Shown: positions 22,406 to 32,262 of the stretch, piece after piece
How the letters are laid out: every line of letters starts with the position of its first letter
Position numbering within the stretch: the first letter of the stretch is position 1
Assembly: GCA_020091685.1 (NCBI GenBank)
Contig: CM034608.1
Span: 10,416,522 to 10,480,521 of the forward strand
Length of the DNA stretch: 64,000 bases
Direction of reading: 5' to 3'
Origin: Lutjanus erythropterus
Taxonomy: Eukaryota; Chordata; Actinopteri; Lutjaniformes; Lutjanidae
Notes under the pieces: model-generated
Seen by the model: the letters and a program-made list of their open reading frames with translations, nothing else
What the model was told of the DNA's origin: nothing
Database searches by the model: none
Position numbers and translations under genes: made by a program

Positions 22406-22805
22406 CTCTTGCCTCCTGTTTGTTGTGTCTTGTTCAGTCTTATACATTGTTCTTTTTTTCTTTTTTATGTCATTTTTTGGCTTGCAACGTCTTTAAAGTT
22501 TTTTGTTATTACATCTCTTTCATCTTGTTACATCTTTTTTTATGTTGTTTTATGTCTTGTTACATCTTTTACATTTTTGCTTTGTTGTGTCCTTTACATC
22601 TTGTTATGTCTTTTTTGTCTTGTTACATCCTTTGTATCCTGTTAGGTCCTTCATGTGTTGTTTCATCTTTTGCATCTCATAAGCTCTTTTATGTTTTTTG
22701 TTGTTTTTTTTTTTTTTTTTTACATCATATGTCTTTTCAGTCTTGTTACCACTTTTATGTTGATTTTTGTCTTCTTATATCTTTTTTTATCTTGTTATGT
22801 TGGTC
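22406..22805 (+). repeat. T-rich degenerate minisatellite
   Basis: Repeats of a TCTTGTTACATCTTTT-like unit of about 15 to 25 bases with many variants (TCTTGTTATGTC, TCCTGTTAGGTCC). A T18 run sits at 22704-22721. The 138-codon frame across it (22420-22836) is a translation of this low-complexity repeat and is not a gene. Confidence 0.8.
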
Positions 22806-23920
22806 ATGTGTGATATGCACTGTCAAATTATTTTAATTATCTGTATGCATGTTATATCTGTGTGTTGTATGAGAGATTTGAAACATTCTTTTCGTTGTGT
22901 AACGCTGTGTTGTATAATGACAATGAATTACGTTGATTCCTTTACTTCTTTGTCTAACTGTCTGTGTTCACTTACGTCAGTTCCACTGGAATCGCACAGG
23001 GAGATGGACACATGGGATTTAATCCCAGGAGTGTCAGAACAACGTAACAGGGAGGTAGCCAAAAAAAAATCAATATGTGCTTTCATGGAACCGGCAAGTG
23101 CATTTGTCAGAACAATATGATTTAGTGAAATCACAAGTGAATAATAACCAGAGCTGCCCAAACCCAGGAAATGTTAATTGTAAAGAAAAAAAAGTATTCT
23201 ACACAATGCACAAACTGTAGGAAAATGTGAACAAAGATGCTCAAAACATTTGAGCCAAAATCCTCTAACTAAACCAAAACTGCATGCAGTGTTTTACAAC
23301 ATAAAAAAACAGCAATGAGGTTGATTTATAAAAGTCAGATAATGATGAAAAATCCAACTTCATGTAATTTAATTTCTATATATTTAACCACTCAAATCAA
23401 CACAAACACACAGATGGTACAGATTGATTTACTGTTTTCTCTGCTGTAGTTCAAATAAAGGATGTTATTCTCTGGACGAGACCAAACACTCAAACACTGT
23501 TGAATTACATATAGTGTGATATGTAAATGTGGAGTATAATTAATCATGCACCATTACGGTTTCCTTTATATTGCAGTGAGATATAATATAATTAATAATG
23601 ATGGTATCTACTTTTTACACACTGCCTGAGTTAACAGCTTGCATAGTTCTCCCATTAAATTATTCAATGTGCTATAGGAAAATGCCTCAGCTTTTCAGGC
23701 AGTTCATACGCAGTATCATACTTTACTATTTTAACCTGTGTTTACATCTGTTCTTTTGAAAGTTTAGAAATAACATAAGAATACAGAATGTACAGTAGTA
23801 AGAACACAATCACACTGCAGTGGTGCAACACTGAACTTTGGAACATTGCATGTGGACAGAAATATGATATGAGAAATGTGGCAGAAAATACTATGTAACA
23901 GCTCACTAACAGCTTTTATT
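22806..23920. other. No gene seen in about 1.1 kb
   Basis: AT-rich, unassigned. Confidence 0.5.
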
Positions 23921-23999
23921 GTACTGACACAATACTGTCAGTACAGTAAAAATGAAAGCCTTTCTAATCCTTAGAAAGGCTTTCATTTTCACTGTGCTG
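23921..23999. repeat. Two overlapping hairpins, the second near-perfect
   Basis: Hairpin 1: GTACTGAC (23921-23928) with GTCAGTAC (23937-23944), loop 8. Hairpin 2: 23939-23967 with 23971-23999, including a perfect 18-bp core (AAATGAAAGCCTTTCTAA) and only two non-Watson-Crick positions, one a possible G-U, in 29 pairs; loop TCC. Bases 23939-23944 belong to both, so the structures exclude each other. A three-base loop argues against a normal microRNA precursor. Confidence 0.9.
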
Positions 24000-24264
24000 T
24001 TTGGTCCTGATTGAGGCGGAGGTCTTTCAAGTGTCACTGCCCTGAGTGTCCTTGTTACACAGCTGTGAGATAACATTCTCCTGCCTTTTGTTCCTAGGAT
24101 TCTTAAAGAAAATGTAAACGTCAGACGAATCCGACATTACGGTATGCCCCAAATAAAATACACCTCTGAATTACACGAAGGCTGTAGAATATTTATACAT
24201 TGTGCAAATGCATGAATGTGGAAATAATATGGATCTGTGTGACATAATGTCCCCAGGATTACAA
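24000..24264. promoter_or_regulatory. Low-repeat block, weak candidate conserved element
   Basis: GC-balanced sequence at 24000-24130 without a second copy in the window, between a hairpin and a foldback element. Only composition suggests constraint. Confidence 0.2.
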
Positions 24265-25059
24265 GGTAACACCATATTTGAAGAGATGTGTATATGACTG
24301 TTATTACACTGTCATAACCATGTCATGAACATGAAGAAGTCTTGCTTATACTTATGGTTATTGTCATTAAGCATCATTCAGTCAATAATGTCAGTTTACA
24401 TTCATAGCTGACATTGTTTGGGATGTCTTTGTTGTGACAATTTGACATTATCAAGCCTTTTAATGTCATGTTTTAACATTACATCATACTGTCATACTGT
24501 ATATGGTTAGTTTTGACATCAGCCGACATCGAGCCTGTTATAAATGTGTCATGAAGATTTTCCTTGACCTCAAATAAGTGGTACATTTTGGACTTGGTCA
24601 AAAAAATGTCATTAAGTTCTGTTACACTGTCAGTCTCAAAGGCTGTGTTTGTTGACCAAAGTGTACCACTTCAGTTGAAATTCAATAAACTATTCATGAC
24701 ACTGTTACAAAAGCATTTGAAAATTTAATAAAACTTAACAACATCTTGATGTTTGAAAGTCTGAAAGGCACCACTTTACTTGAGGTCAAGGAAAATATTC
24801 ATGACACACTTATAACTGTCTCATCATGAAGGGTCAGAATCACATATGACAATTTAATGTAATGTTAAAACAGAAAGCTACAGTGTGTCAATGTAATGAC
24901 AAAGACATCTCAAACAATGTCAACTTTGCATTAAGAATGAAATAACTGACCAAATGACAGCAGTGAACAGTCGTAGACACTCTTCATGACAGGTGTCATG
25001 ACATGGTGATGACAGTATAATGCCAGTCTTATGCACACTCTTACAAATACAGTGTTACT
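24265..25059. mobile_element. Foldback element with arms of about 380 bp
   Basis: The left arm starts GGTAACACCATATTTG and the right arm, reverse complemented, starts AGTAACACTGTATTTG. Matching pieces continue to the centre near 24630: ACACTGTCATAACCATGTCATG, TGACATTGTTTGGGATGTC, TTTTCCTTGACCTCAAATAA and GTGGTACATTTTGGAC-like blocks. Arms differ at many positions and by small gaps, so the insertion is old. No coding capacity. A fragment of the same family is at 57172-57460. Confidence 0.85.
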
Positions 25060-25439
25060 GATATAAGGGTTAAAAAGACCCAAACCTCTATAAAAAGTCA
25101 AAGAGTGCATAGTATTGAAGTTTGTTGGTTTTGTTTTTGTAGTTATGGAAATCAATACCTGACCTTTGTGTGCACGGCCTCTCAAACAACCCTGATAGAA
25201 ATATTTGTTCAAACTCCTCCTTTATAAATACTCCTGCCCTCTTCACAATATATCTCAATGTCTTTCTCTGTCTCTCCTCTGCCTCTTTTTTTCCTGCACA
25301 AACAGGCAAAAGCACACATCTATGCATGCACACACACACACAGGTACGATGTGCAAATGCACACACTCGCTCACTCAGTATGGCTCTGCTTAGTTTGGCA
25401 GCGCCTCCGTCACTGTGAAAGACCTCTTGTCTCTGGGCA
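25060..25439. other. No gene seen; (CA)n at 25329-25342
   Basis: Pyrimidine-rich then CA-rich sequence. Frames on both strands here (up to 130 codons, minus) follow the low-complexity composition. Confidence 0.5.
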
Positions 25440-25780
25440 CCCGTGGAAATGACTGCCCTTTCATTAATCTCCCTGTCCACAGTGCAGACCTCCCCTAATT
25501 ACAGCCATTGTTTACCTTTGCGCTGGCACGCCCATTGAATTATTGATGGCCGTCCTGCCCCAGTCAGTTTAAAGGCCTCGCCAATGGGCAAACACCAGCC
25601 AATGGACAGAAACCCGCCAACACATCCCCCATGTCTCCTGTATGACAGTTCACTGAATTATTATGCTAATAGCAATTTGTTTTCCTGACAGTGCGCTGTA
25701 GTGCAGAGAAAGACACGGCATCATTGCGTGCTTTGTTGTGTAGGTGTTTGATGATGTGATGAATGATTTTATTCTATAAA
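25440..25780. promoter_or_regulatory. Candidate enhancer-like conserved block with paired CCAAT boxes
   Basis: GC-balanced and free of repeats between AT-rich flanks. It carries CATTAATC and CCTAATTACAG (homeodomain-type sites), GAATTATTGATGG, and two CCAAT boxes in the same direction at 25581-25585 and 25599-25603, 18 bp apart, each as GCCAATGG. NF-Y binds CCAAT and tandem spacing of this order is common in its targets. The block looks like vertebrate conserved non-coding sequence, but this is by appearance only. Confidence 0.4.
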
Positions 25781-26009
25781 TGGATCATTAAGTGACTTCC
25801 AAGCGCTTTTCCAATGTTATATTTCACCACTTTCAGAAAATATTATTGCCAATATCCCTGATTCTTCAAGGTTCATTCTTCAATTTATAAATAAACAAAT
25901 GACCCTTGGAATTATTCAGATAGAATGGCTACCACTGGCGATCACTCTTACTGTTTATTGCTTGAATTAAAATACTTCTGAAGCATAATACAAGTCACAT
26001 CCAATTTGC
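25781..26009. other. No gene seen
   Basis: AT-rich, unassigned. Confidence 0.5.
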
Positions 26010-26470
26010 AAAACCTGCCTTCAGTGGCCCATTATAACTCTCTAATGGCATGCATATATAAAATCCCTCTATCTCTACTGCAAATAAAATAGCAACTGAG
26101 ACCAAACCCAAATCCATGAATGATTACCCCCAACAATAAGTAAATCCGCAGAACTAAAATTCAATTTTCAGCAATCCCACAGTCCTACTGCTAGACGCCA
26201 TTCAAAGCTCATGAGGATTTGGACTTAAGGCGACTTAGAGGTGATTTATGCAGTAACCCAAATGGCTGTGCGAGGAAGAGAAGAAAGAAGCAGGCCTTCA
26301 GAAAGAAAACCTGTCTCTGTGTCATGACTCATTGTGGCTACACTCTGCTTGACAAGGTAAGGTGCCGCCTTGTATCAGATTGCTGGGGATTGTGCTCCAC
26401 TGGGTGTTCCCAGTGTGCACACCCCCTTTTGCCACGCAGTTAGAGGCGACCCTCTCTCACTGCTGGCTAG
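26010..26470. promoter_or_regulatory. Low-repeat block, candidate conserved element
   Basis: Single-copy-looking sequence, AT-rich with ATTATAA / TAAAATAG words at first and GC-balanced from 26215. It contains TCATGACTCATTGTG (an AP-1-like TGACTCA-type site) near 26323. A 74-codon frame at 26219-26443 has no known domain. Confidence 0.3.
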
Positions 26471-26705
26471 AGAGGAAAAAGAAGATCAATCTTAAATGTC
26501 AAAACCATTTGAGATATCTCTGACATGGTTGTTTAGAACAGTTCCGCTTCAGTATACCAATCTATAAAAAGAATACACAGTGGGCTATGTCTCAGTGGAC
26601 ATTACATCCTGTTTGTAATACAAAAGCACCATGTGTCAAAACAGCTTTGCAGAAATGCATTATCACCGAAATACATTTTTATATGGGAAAAATAAATACA
26701 ACCAA
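26471..26705. other. No gene seen
   Basis: Short unassigned stretch. Confidence 0.5.
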
Positions 26706-26885
26706 ATTCCCAAAAAGTTTGGACATTAATAAACAGAGAATGCAATGATTTGCAAAAACGTATTAACTTATATTCAATTGAACACAGTACAAAGACCAGA
26801 TATTTAATGTTCAAACTGACAACTTTATTGTTTTTTGTAAATATAAATTCATGAACACAGTCTAGTCACCAAACTTTTTTAAGAT
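26706..26885. mobile_element. Short DNA-transposon MITE with CCAAACTTTTTT ends
   Basis: Left end TTCCCAAAAAGTTTGGACA and right end, reverse complemented, TCTTAAAAAAGTTTGGTGACT. The interior ATGCAATGATTTGCAAA, TATTCAATTGAA, CAAAGACCAGATATTTAATG is that of an abundant fish element of about 180 bp that I know from memory. Non-coding. Confidence 0.75.
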
Positions 26886-27340
26886 TAGGGAAGTCATAGT
26901 CACGGTTTCCATTCAATATGGAAAGAATGACTTATAGTTTGAAGCAGAAAACGTAATGTAAGTATTACATTTTATATATTTAGCCACAATCTTTCAAAGG
27001 GCTTTTGGCGACACATCAGATTCAGAAAGCAAACCTCAGATTCCATAGTCAAGGTCTTATACTTTGACCACCCTGACCACCATGTTATGTTATTAAGTCC
27101 ATGCCGAAATTAAAAAATCATAGAACATAATGCAGGCAGCAGTGAGGTTTTCCCACAGAAAGTACGTGTAGTCTAAATAACATATTTCTATCAGGTTTAA
27201 GCAGGGTCATCAAACTCCATGGAAGCTTTTTCAACAAAGTGTTGTAACTGACGATGAGAGAGGCCTTGGATCGATTCACAGAATGCAGTACAATGGTGCT
27301 TTTTATGTAATCAAGCAAGTTAACAATGCCCCATACAACA
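26886..27340. other. No gene seen
   Basis: Unassigned AT-rich DNA. Confidence 0.5.
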
Positions 27341-27834
27341 GTGGCCTCATTCATAAAAAATATTCTTAGATTCATACTTGAACCTTGTCTTAAGGTCATT
27401 TCAGATGGTGTACTTTCAATTCATTCATAAAAAATACTGAGCATAAAAAAACAAGCTTACACCGGTTCTAAGAAGCTCATTTGAACTCAGTCGCCTTTGA
27501 TCAACTTCAAATGAACTTGAAACCGTTGGCACCTGCCTTACAGTAAGCTATCACCCCTTACATAATGCCAACAAAATGAGGGTTTAGTTAGGAATAACCA
27601 CTGACCAAAAGAGAAAAGCATACCTTTTGAAAGACAAGATCATGGTGATGGTAGAACAGACTGAATATGGGTCCCAAATTGCAAATTCCCCTACGTAACC
27701 AGCAGGAAAATCACTTACGTCAAGTCTTGACATCAAAGTAAGATGTTTTTAGATAACCACATAGGCATGGTTTTCTGTTTAAGTCATACTTAAGAATAAA
27801 ATTGACAGTAAGTCAGCTTTATAAATGAGGCCCC
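27341..27834. mobile_element. MITE with GGCCTCATTTATAAA ends
   Basis: Left end GTGGCCTCATTCATAAAA and right end, reverse complemented, GGGGCCTCATTTATAAAG. Just inside, ATTCTTAGATTCATACTT on the left pairs with ATTCTTAAGTATGACTTA on the right. A second CATTCATAAAAAATACT copy lies at about 27420, so the left arm is partly duplicated. About 490 bp, non-coding. Confidence 0.7.
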
Positions 27835-28069
27835 AGCAGTTGCAGCAATTACTGCACTGTGACCAGGTCTAAAGCCTTAAGCCCGCTGTGGCTGAAGAAC
27901 ATTATTGGCACATACCTGTGAGCTGACCAGGGATTGTAGGATTTCAGAGATGACAGCTGCTTAGGTCACAGGTGTCACAACCTTTGTGTAATGCTGAGGA
28001 TGCCTCCCTTCAACAGCTGAAAAACCTTCACGCCCTCACATCCCACAGTTTTTATTTATCATTAAAAAA
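27835..28069. other. No gene seen
   Basis: Short unassigned stretch. Confidence 0.5.
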
Positions 28070-28530
28070 GTAGCGATATGTAACAATCGCACGTTCAAAA
28101 CTGAGTACTACAATCCAATAGCGAGTTGGAGCCAAACACTGTGTGTCTGTAAATAGATTGGAATCCTATCTAATGTACAGTTTTATGGTTTAAGTGTGTT
28201 TTCCTCCTCAGACTTGAGGAGGCTCAGGCAGGCAGCAGGAACACTGCAGGAGTGCAAGACGAGTGCAACGTTGTTGGCTGACAATAACAAGTGACAGTGC
28301 AAAGTTAAGCCCTTTATCCCGAAAACAAAAGCCCACTGCTCTGAAAATGCACCATTGCTGCTTTAGCGCCTGCCAGATTCTATTAACATTTTGCTCAATT
28401 TTAGAGTTACAAATATTTAACCCTTCTAAACAATTAATAATGGTGTCTTACAACTCATAAACAGATACTAACTCATTCAGCCAAGTCTGGCATTAATTTG
28501 AGCTCCAATTAAAATGAAACAGGCAACAAT
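28070..28530 (+). repeat. Dispersed repeat family 2, copy 2 (longer)
   Basis: Partner of 20551-20795. It keeps an extra inner part of about 215 bp (AAACTGAGTACTACAATCC and a GACTTGAGGAGG block) that the other copy lacks. Start TATGTAACAATCGCA and end AAACAGGCAA agree. Confidence 0.8.
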
Positions 28531-28639
28531 AGATTTTGGTGAAAAAGGGGCTAGCACAATAGCAGCAGCAAGTTCTTGTTTGTTCATTTTCCCTAAATCG
28601 TACTTATTCAACTTTGTTTCATGCCACATTTTCCTCTGC
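28531..28639. other. Unassigned
   Basis: Short linker between two repeats. Confidence 0.5.
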
Positions 28640-28672
28640 TCATCCTCACCCCCTTCAGTTTGAGAACCACTG
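28640..28672 (-). mobile_element. hAT-type terminus, solo
   Basis: On the minus strand it begins CAGTGGTTCTCAAACTG, the classic terminus of many hAT-superfamily elements, followed by a G-rich stretch. No matching opposite end was found within several hundred bases. Confidence 0.6.
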
Positions 28673-29499
28673 GTGTAATGGTGTTACCTGCACTGTTTCC
28701 CATATTGAGGGAATTTTCAGCAGAGACAAAAGTTGACTTATAAAGATAAAAGTGATGCTTTAATAACAAGAGCACACAGACAGACAGGCGGGCAGAGAAA
28801 ATTTAGTGTGTTCAGTCATTCTTGACAAGTATTCATTTTCATAATGATCGTGTCCATCAGTAGGTAGTTATTTTACGAACTGGCATGTCTTTCCTGTCCA
28901 GCACCACCACTGGCGTGCACATTACTGAATTAGGCTGCAGCTGTTTAAGGGAGCGTAAGGCTACATGTTTTGGGGGGAATCCAGCATGCATGAAAAATTG
29001 TGGTGTTAAGTTGACTCACTTGGAATTAGGTCTGAGGGGTTTTTGGTGTGGAAAACGTATGCTTTAGCAGCTGTGATAGAGCCAAAGTGATGCAGCATTT
29101 AGGCTCACATATATATGATTTATTTTTGTATCTATCTATTTATATTTATCCAGAAATCTATACCAGATATCTATGCATTTACATTACTCCTGCCAAAAAC
29201 AATTGATTTCTCATTATAACCTGAGTGGGTGCAGAATCCTCATTATTATCTGAGGAATCATGATTTCATTCACTATCTTACATAAAGCAGATTTTTTAAA
29301 TGTTGTTATGCAATATTTCTATTTTTATCACTGAATCTAATGACTCCCTGGAATGTGAAAGGTTTGCTCACACTGTAAACTCTGTGTGCGTCTGGGGAGA
29401 CAGAATTTTAGCGTGAAATTAATATTTTAAAGTATCCGTTAAACAAGGGATGCAGTGAAAAAGTATAAACACCAAGAAATGAAAAGAAAATTGAGAGAA
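28673..29499. other. No gene seen
   Basis: AT-rich, unassigned. Confidence 0.5.
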
Positions 29500-29700
29500 A
29501 GAAACTCCCTATTAACTAGCTCCACATAGGCGGATTGTTACATTACACACATTCATTACAAAATTCAATTACTCCCTCTTTTCTCATTTCCTCAGCAACG
29601 CTGGAACAAAAGGAGAACAAAGTGCATCTCGCTATTTTCCCTCCTTATGATCACATTTTAATACAGAAGACATCAGATCACTGATATGAAAATATACTGA
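29500..29700. promoter_or_regulatory. Low-repeat block, candidate conserved element
   Basis: Single-copy-looking sequence with ATTAACTAG, TTCATTAC, TTCAATTAC (homeodomain-type) words and TTATGATCAC, between AT-rich flanks. Inference from appearance only. Confidence 0.25.
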
Positions 29701-30779
29701 TATACTATGATCTAACCAATTTCCCATTCAGAAACAATCTAGCTCAGAGAAGGACACTTTCTGGGGACTTTATCAACAAAATCCTTTATTTAACACACAT
29801 GAGTGAATATCACTTTAAATGCCATATAGAGTAATGCTCAGATAAAGGATCTTTCAAGAGTCCTCCACCCTGCTGGAGCACCTCTACTGAGATGTTAACC
29901 ATTTAATGTCCTCTCCCACAAAAAAGCAAATTTATTTCTTTGGACAAATAATGACAATAATCATTGTTTTGTTTTTGTTTTGTTTTTTTTCCCCCACAAA
30001 TGATTGAGACATCACTTCATGGTAAAATACATTTACACTCACCCTAAAATGTTGAAAAAGCTAATGAAAATTCCTGAATAAATGTTTTTAGAAAAAATGT
30101 TTTAGTAAAAATCCATACTTTTGAAATATTTTTAGGTATTATATACTGGATTTAACAGTAAATTTATCATTTGAATTAAAATGAATGAACACAAGTTGTT
30201 TTTTGTTTGTTTGTTTTGTTTTGTTTTGTTTGTTTTTCAAAGACAATTGTCAATTTTAGCTTAGCTTTACAACCTTTACCATAAAATGTCAATTCAGTTG
30301 TATGGTGGAGCATGTTTTTCGACAGTAAAAACAAAAAAAAATCCAACATATGAAATTATTTCAGCACACATACGATGGAATAACATTAAATTATCATATT
30401 AACAATCACAAATGATCAGAAGTTTTTCATCTTGTAGTAAAATGTAATTACATTAGCTTAGCTTCACTACTTTTACCATGAAAGGTAAAATGAACCGAAA
30501 ATTATTTCATTCTTATTATCATTCTGTTCATCGAGACCCCTGAAACAATAATTTGTCGAAAAAAATGCTTACCTTTGATAATCACACCACCGTTCACGTG
30601 CCTTGGGTAACTTTTTGATTTCTAACTTGTTGTTAGGAGGTGAACTGAAAAGGCAGGCCATTTAAAGACACCACAAGATCTAAAGGATTTTCAAGTTGAA
30701 CTAAGTTCAGCCCATTTTTATATATTATTGAGACTCAAAATGTGCTCTACCAAACAGCTGAGCAGAATGATTAAGATGG
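29701..30779. other. No gene seen; T/G-rich tracts
   Basis: AT-rich. T-rich runs with G interruptions at 29964-29991 and (TTTG)n/(TTTTG)n at 30197-30238. Similar blocks TTAGCTTAGCTT followed by TTTACCAT occur at about 30257 and 30454, a weak direct repeat. Confidence 0.55.
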
Positions 30780-30962
30780 GATGTGGTGAACACACGTGGG
30801 CCCTTTCACAACACTGTGTCCGCCCAGGTGCTGTGTAACTCTCCTTCACTTCGGCGAGAACAGTATGCAAGCTCAGGCTGATGATGATGGCCATTTCAGA
30901 CATCAGCCACAGGGTGCGGTGGAGGAGGCGAATAATAACGAGGCAGCGAATGGAAAGGCTTG

Positions 30963-30995
30963 TCAAGTGGCATTAAAGTGTCACTTTCAGAATGT
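30963..30995 (+). repeat. 33-bp element, copy 1
   Basis: Matches 31318-31350 at 31 of 33 positions. Weaker similarity continues for about 30 more bases (ATCACCGAAGGGGGTCTT against ATCACTGAGGGGCTTCA). Confidence 0.9.
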
Positions 30996-31317
30996 GAATG
31001 GCCACATCACCGAAGGGGGTCTTGATGGACTCGATGCTGGGAAAGCACAGACCGCATTTCTATGGTAGGCTCAAGACTACAAGAGCCGACCATCACGTTC
31101 ATCCAAAAACTGCGGTGCTTCAACACTTCGCAAGAAAAGAAAACAAAGAAAACGCCACCCCAGTGTGGCTTTGTTCAGGACCAACTTTCTGTTTAAGCAA
31201 AACTGCATCAGCTGTTCAAATTTCTGTGCAAAATAAACATGATGAGGGCTGTTTCAGATATCTGTTAGAGAGCAGTGAAGTGGAAAGATAATAACGCGAG
31301 CGTGATACAATGTGTTC

Positions 31318-31350
31318 TCAAGTAGCATTAGAGTGTCACTTTCAGAATGT
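31318..31350 (+). repeat. 33-bp element, copy 2
   Basis: Same orientation as copy 1, 355 bp downstream. Upstream flanks do not align. Confidence 0.9.
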
Positions 31351-31600
31351 CAGTCATCGTCTAATCACTGAGGGGCTTCAAGAGGCCACGTCAAGATGGT
31401 TACAGCACGGCTGGTTTAACACTACAGCTGCCATGATGAATTTCTTATATTATGTCTTTGTTTGCTTTCATATGTACAGTGGAAAAGTTTCTAATGAACC
31501 CCGTTTTAGCTTGTGCCCCTTGCAGGCAGAGCCAATTGCCACTGCGCACCAATCACTGTGTTAACTCATGGCCATCTGAAATGTGACCCCGACTACACTG

Positions 31601-31970
31601 CTGTTTCATCTTCAACCTTCTTTAGTATGGTGTTTCTATAACATAACAATTTTTGGCGCTTCACACTCACATAATACATCCTCAATTATGGTGCAGTCAT
31701 TTAAAAAAGAGGCAGGGCCCTAAAGAAACCAATAGCAGTGTTTTCATTTGTCACTGACTCTCTAAAGGATTATATTGGATCCCTTTTTTGCCGCCGTCTT
31801 CACATGGTGCGGCTCCATCACCTCCAAATTTGATAATCTTCATTAAGGCTATTTCACTGTCTAGTCGCTACACTTTGTGAGTTCTCTCTGCAGAGCATGC
31901 TTGTATTTTACACACAATTTTCCTCCATTTACAGAATGAACATAACATTATGTGTGGTTCCTGAAAGTAG
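31601..31970. promoter_or_regulatory. Low-repeat block, weak candidate conserved element
   Basis: No repeat recognised; contains TTTTTTGCCGCCG and ATTAAGGC-type words near 31785-31850. A pyrimidine tract and TTTACAG at 31921-31933 could be a splice acceptor but is followed by a stop in the frame of interest at 31968. Confidence 0.2.
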
Positions 31971-32165
31971 AAGAATGTACAATTAGCACTCCTGGCTGAT
32001 GGTTGTGTGGATGAATTAGAATATAGTGGTGAGGAAGACAACAAGCTGCTAGTAACCCTGCAAGAAGAAAGTGAGAGTGACCCTGAGAACATGGATGAGG
32101 ATGAGGATAAAGATGAGGATGAGAATGAAGAAAGGGATGAGGACATACACAATCTTAAAAAGTGA
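31971..32165 (+). pseudogene. 64-codon acidic open frame, possible transposase-derived fragment
   Basis: Between an in-frame TAG at 31968-31970 and a TGA at 32163-32165, the plus strand is open for 64 codons and reads as a very acidic peptide. It starts LALLADGCVDELEYSGEED and, after a QEESESDPENMDED stretch, continues in D/E-rich runs. There is no ATG near the start, only an internal one at codon 41. A leucine-rich ALLADG start followed by an acidic tail resembles, from memory, the N-terminal region of piggyBac-derived (PGBD-like) fish proteins. The rest of such a protein is absent: a different repeat begins at about 32190. The serine-rich frame on the other strand is its antisense shadow. 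Confidence 0.35.
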
Positions 32166-32189
32166 CTAGTTACCAAAGCTCTTAAATAA

Positions 32190-32262
32190 ATGTAGTGGAT
32201 TCCCTCTGAAATGTAGTGGAGTGGAAGTATAAAGTAGCATAAATACTCAAGTACTGCAGCCA
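32190..32262 (+). repeat. AAGTA-family repeat fragment
   Basis: Contains TCCCTCTGAAATGTAGTGGA, GTATAAAGTAGCATAAA and TACTCAAGTACT, the inner part of the same common fish repeat as 22225-22405. It abuts the acidic frame. Confidence 0.6.

Larger units (their letters stand above)
30780..31600 (+). promoter_or_regulatory. Low-repeat block containing a duplicated 33-bp element
   Basis: GC-balanced sequence with CG dinucleotides, holding two near-identical 33-bp elements at 30963-30995 and 31318-31350. Frames are open across both copies (30796-31068, 31310-31564) and read the elements in the same phase, giving QVALKCHFQNV and QVALECHFQNV. The two differences are one silent and one K/E change. No splice acceptor directly precedes either copy and I recognise no protein domain. 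A duplicated regulatory module is as likely as a duplicated exon. Confidence 0.35.

Noticed and set aside
22420-23120. 138- and 117-codon plus-strand frames
   Set aside because: The first is the translation of a T-rich minisatellite (Phe/Leu/Cys/Tyr repeats). The second overlaps its end in another phase and has no domain.
23939-23999. microRNA gene
   Set aside because: Loop of three bases and almost perfect 29-bp stem do not fit normal Drosha/Dicer substrates; kept only as a hairpin.
25088-25480. 130-codon minus-strand frame
   Set aside because: Crosses a CA microsatellite and pyrimidine-rich DNA; no domain, overlapping frames on the other strand of equal quality.
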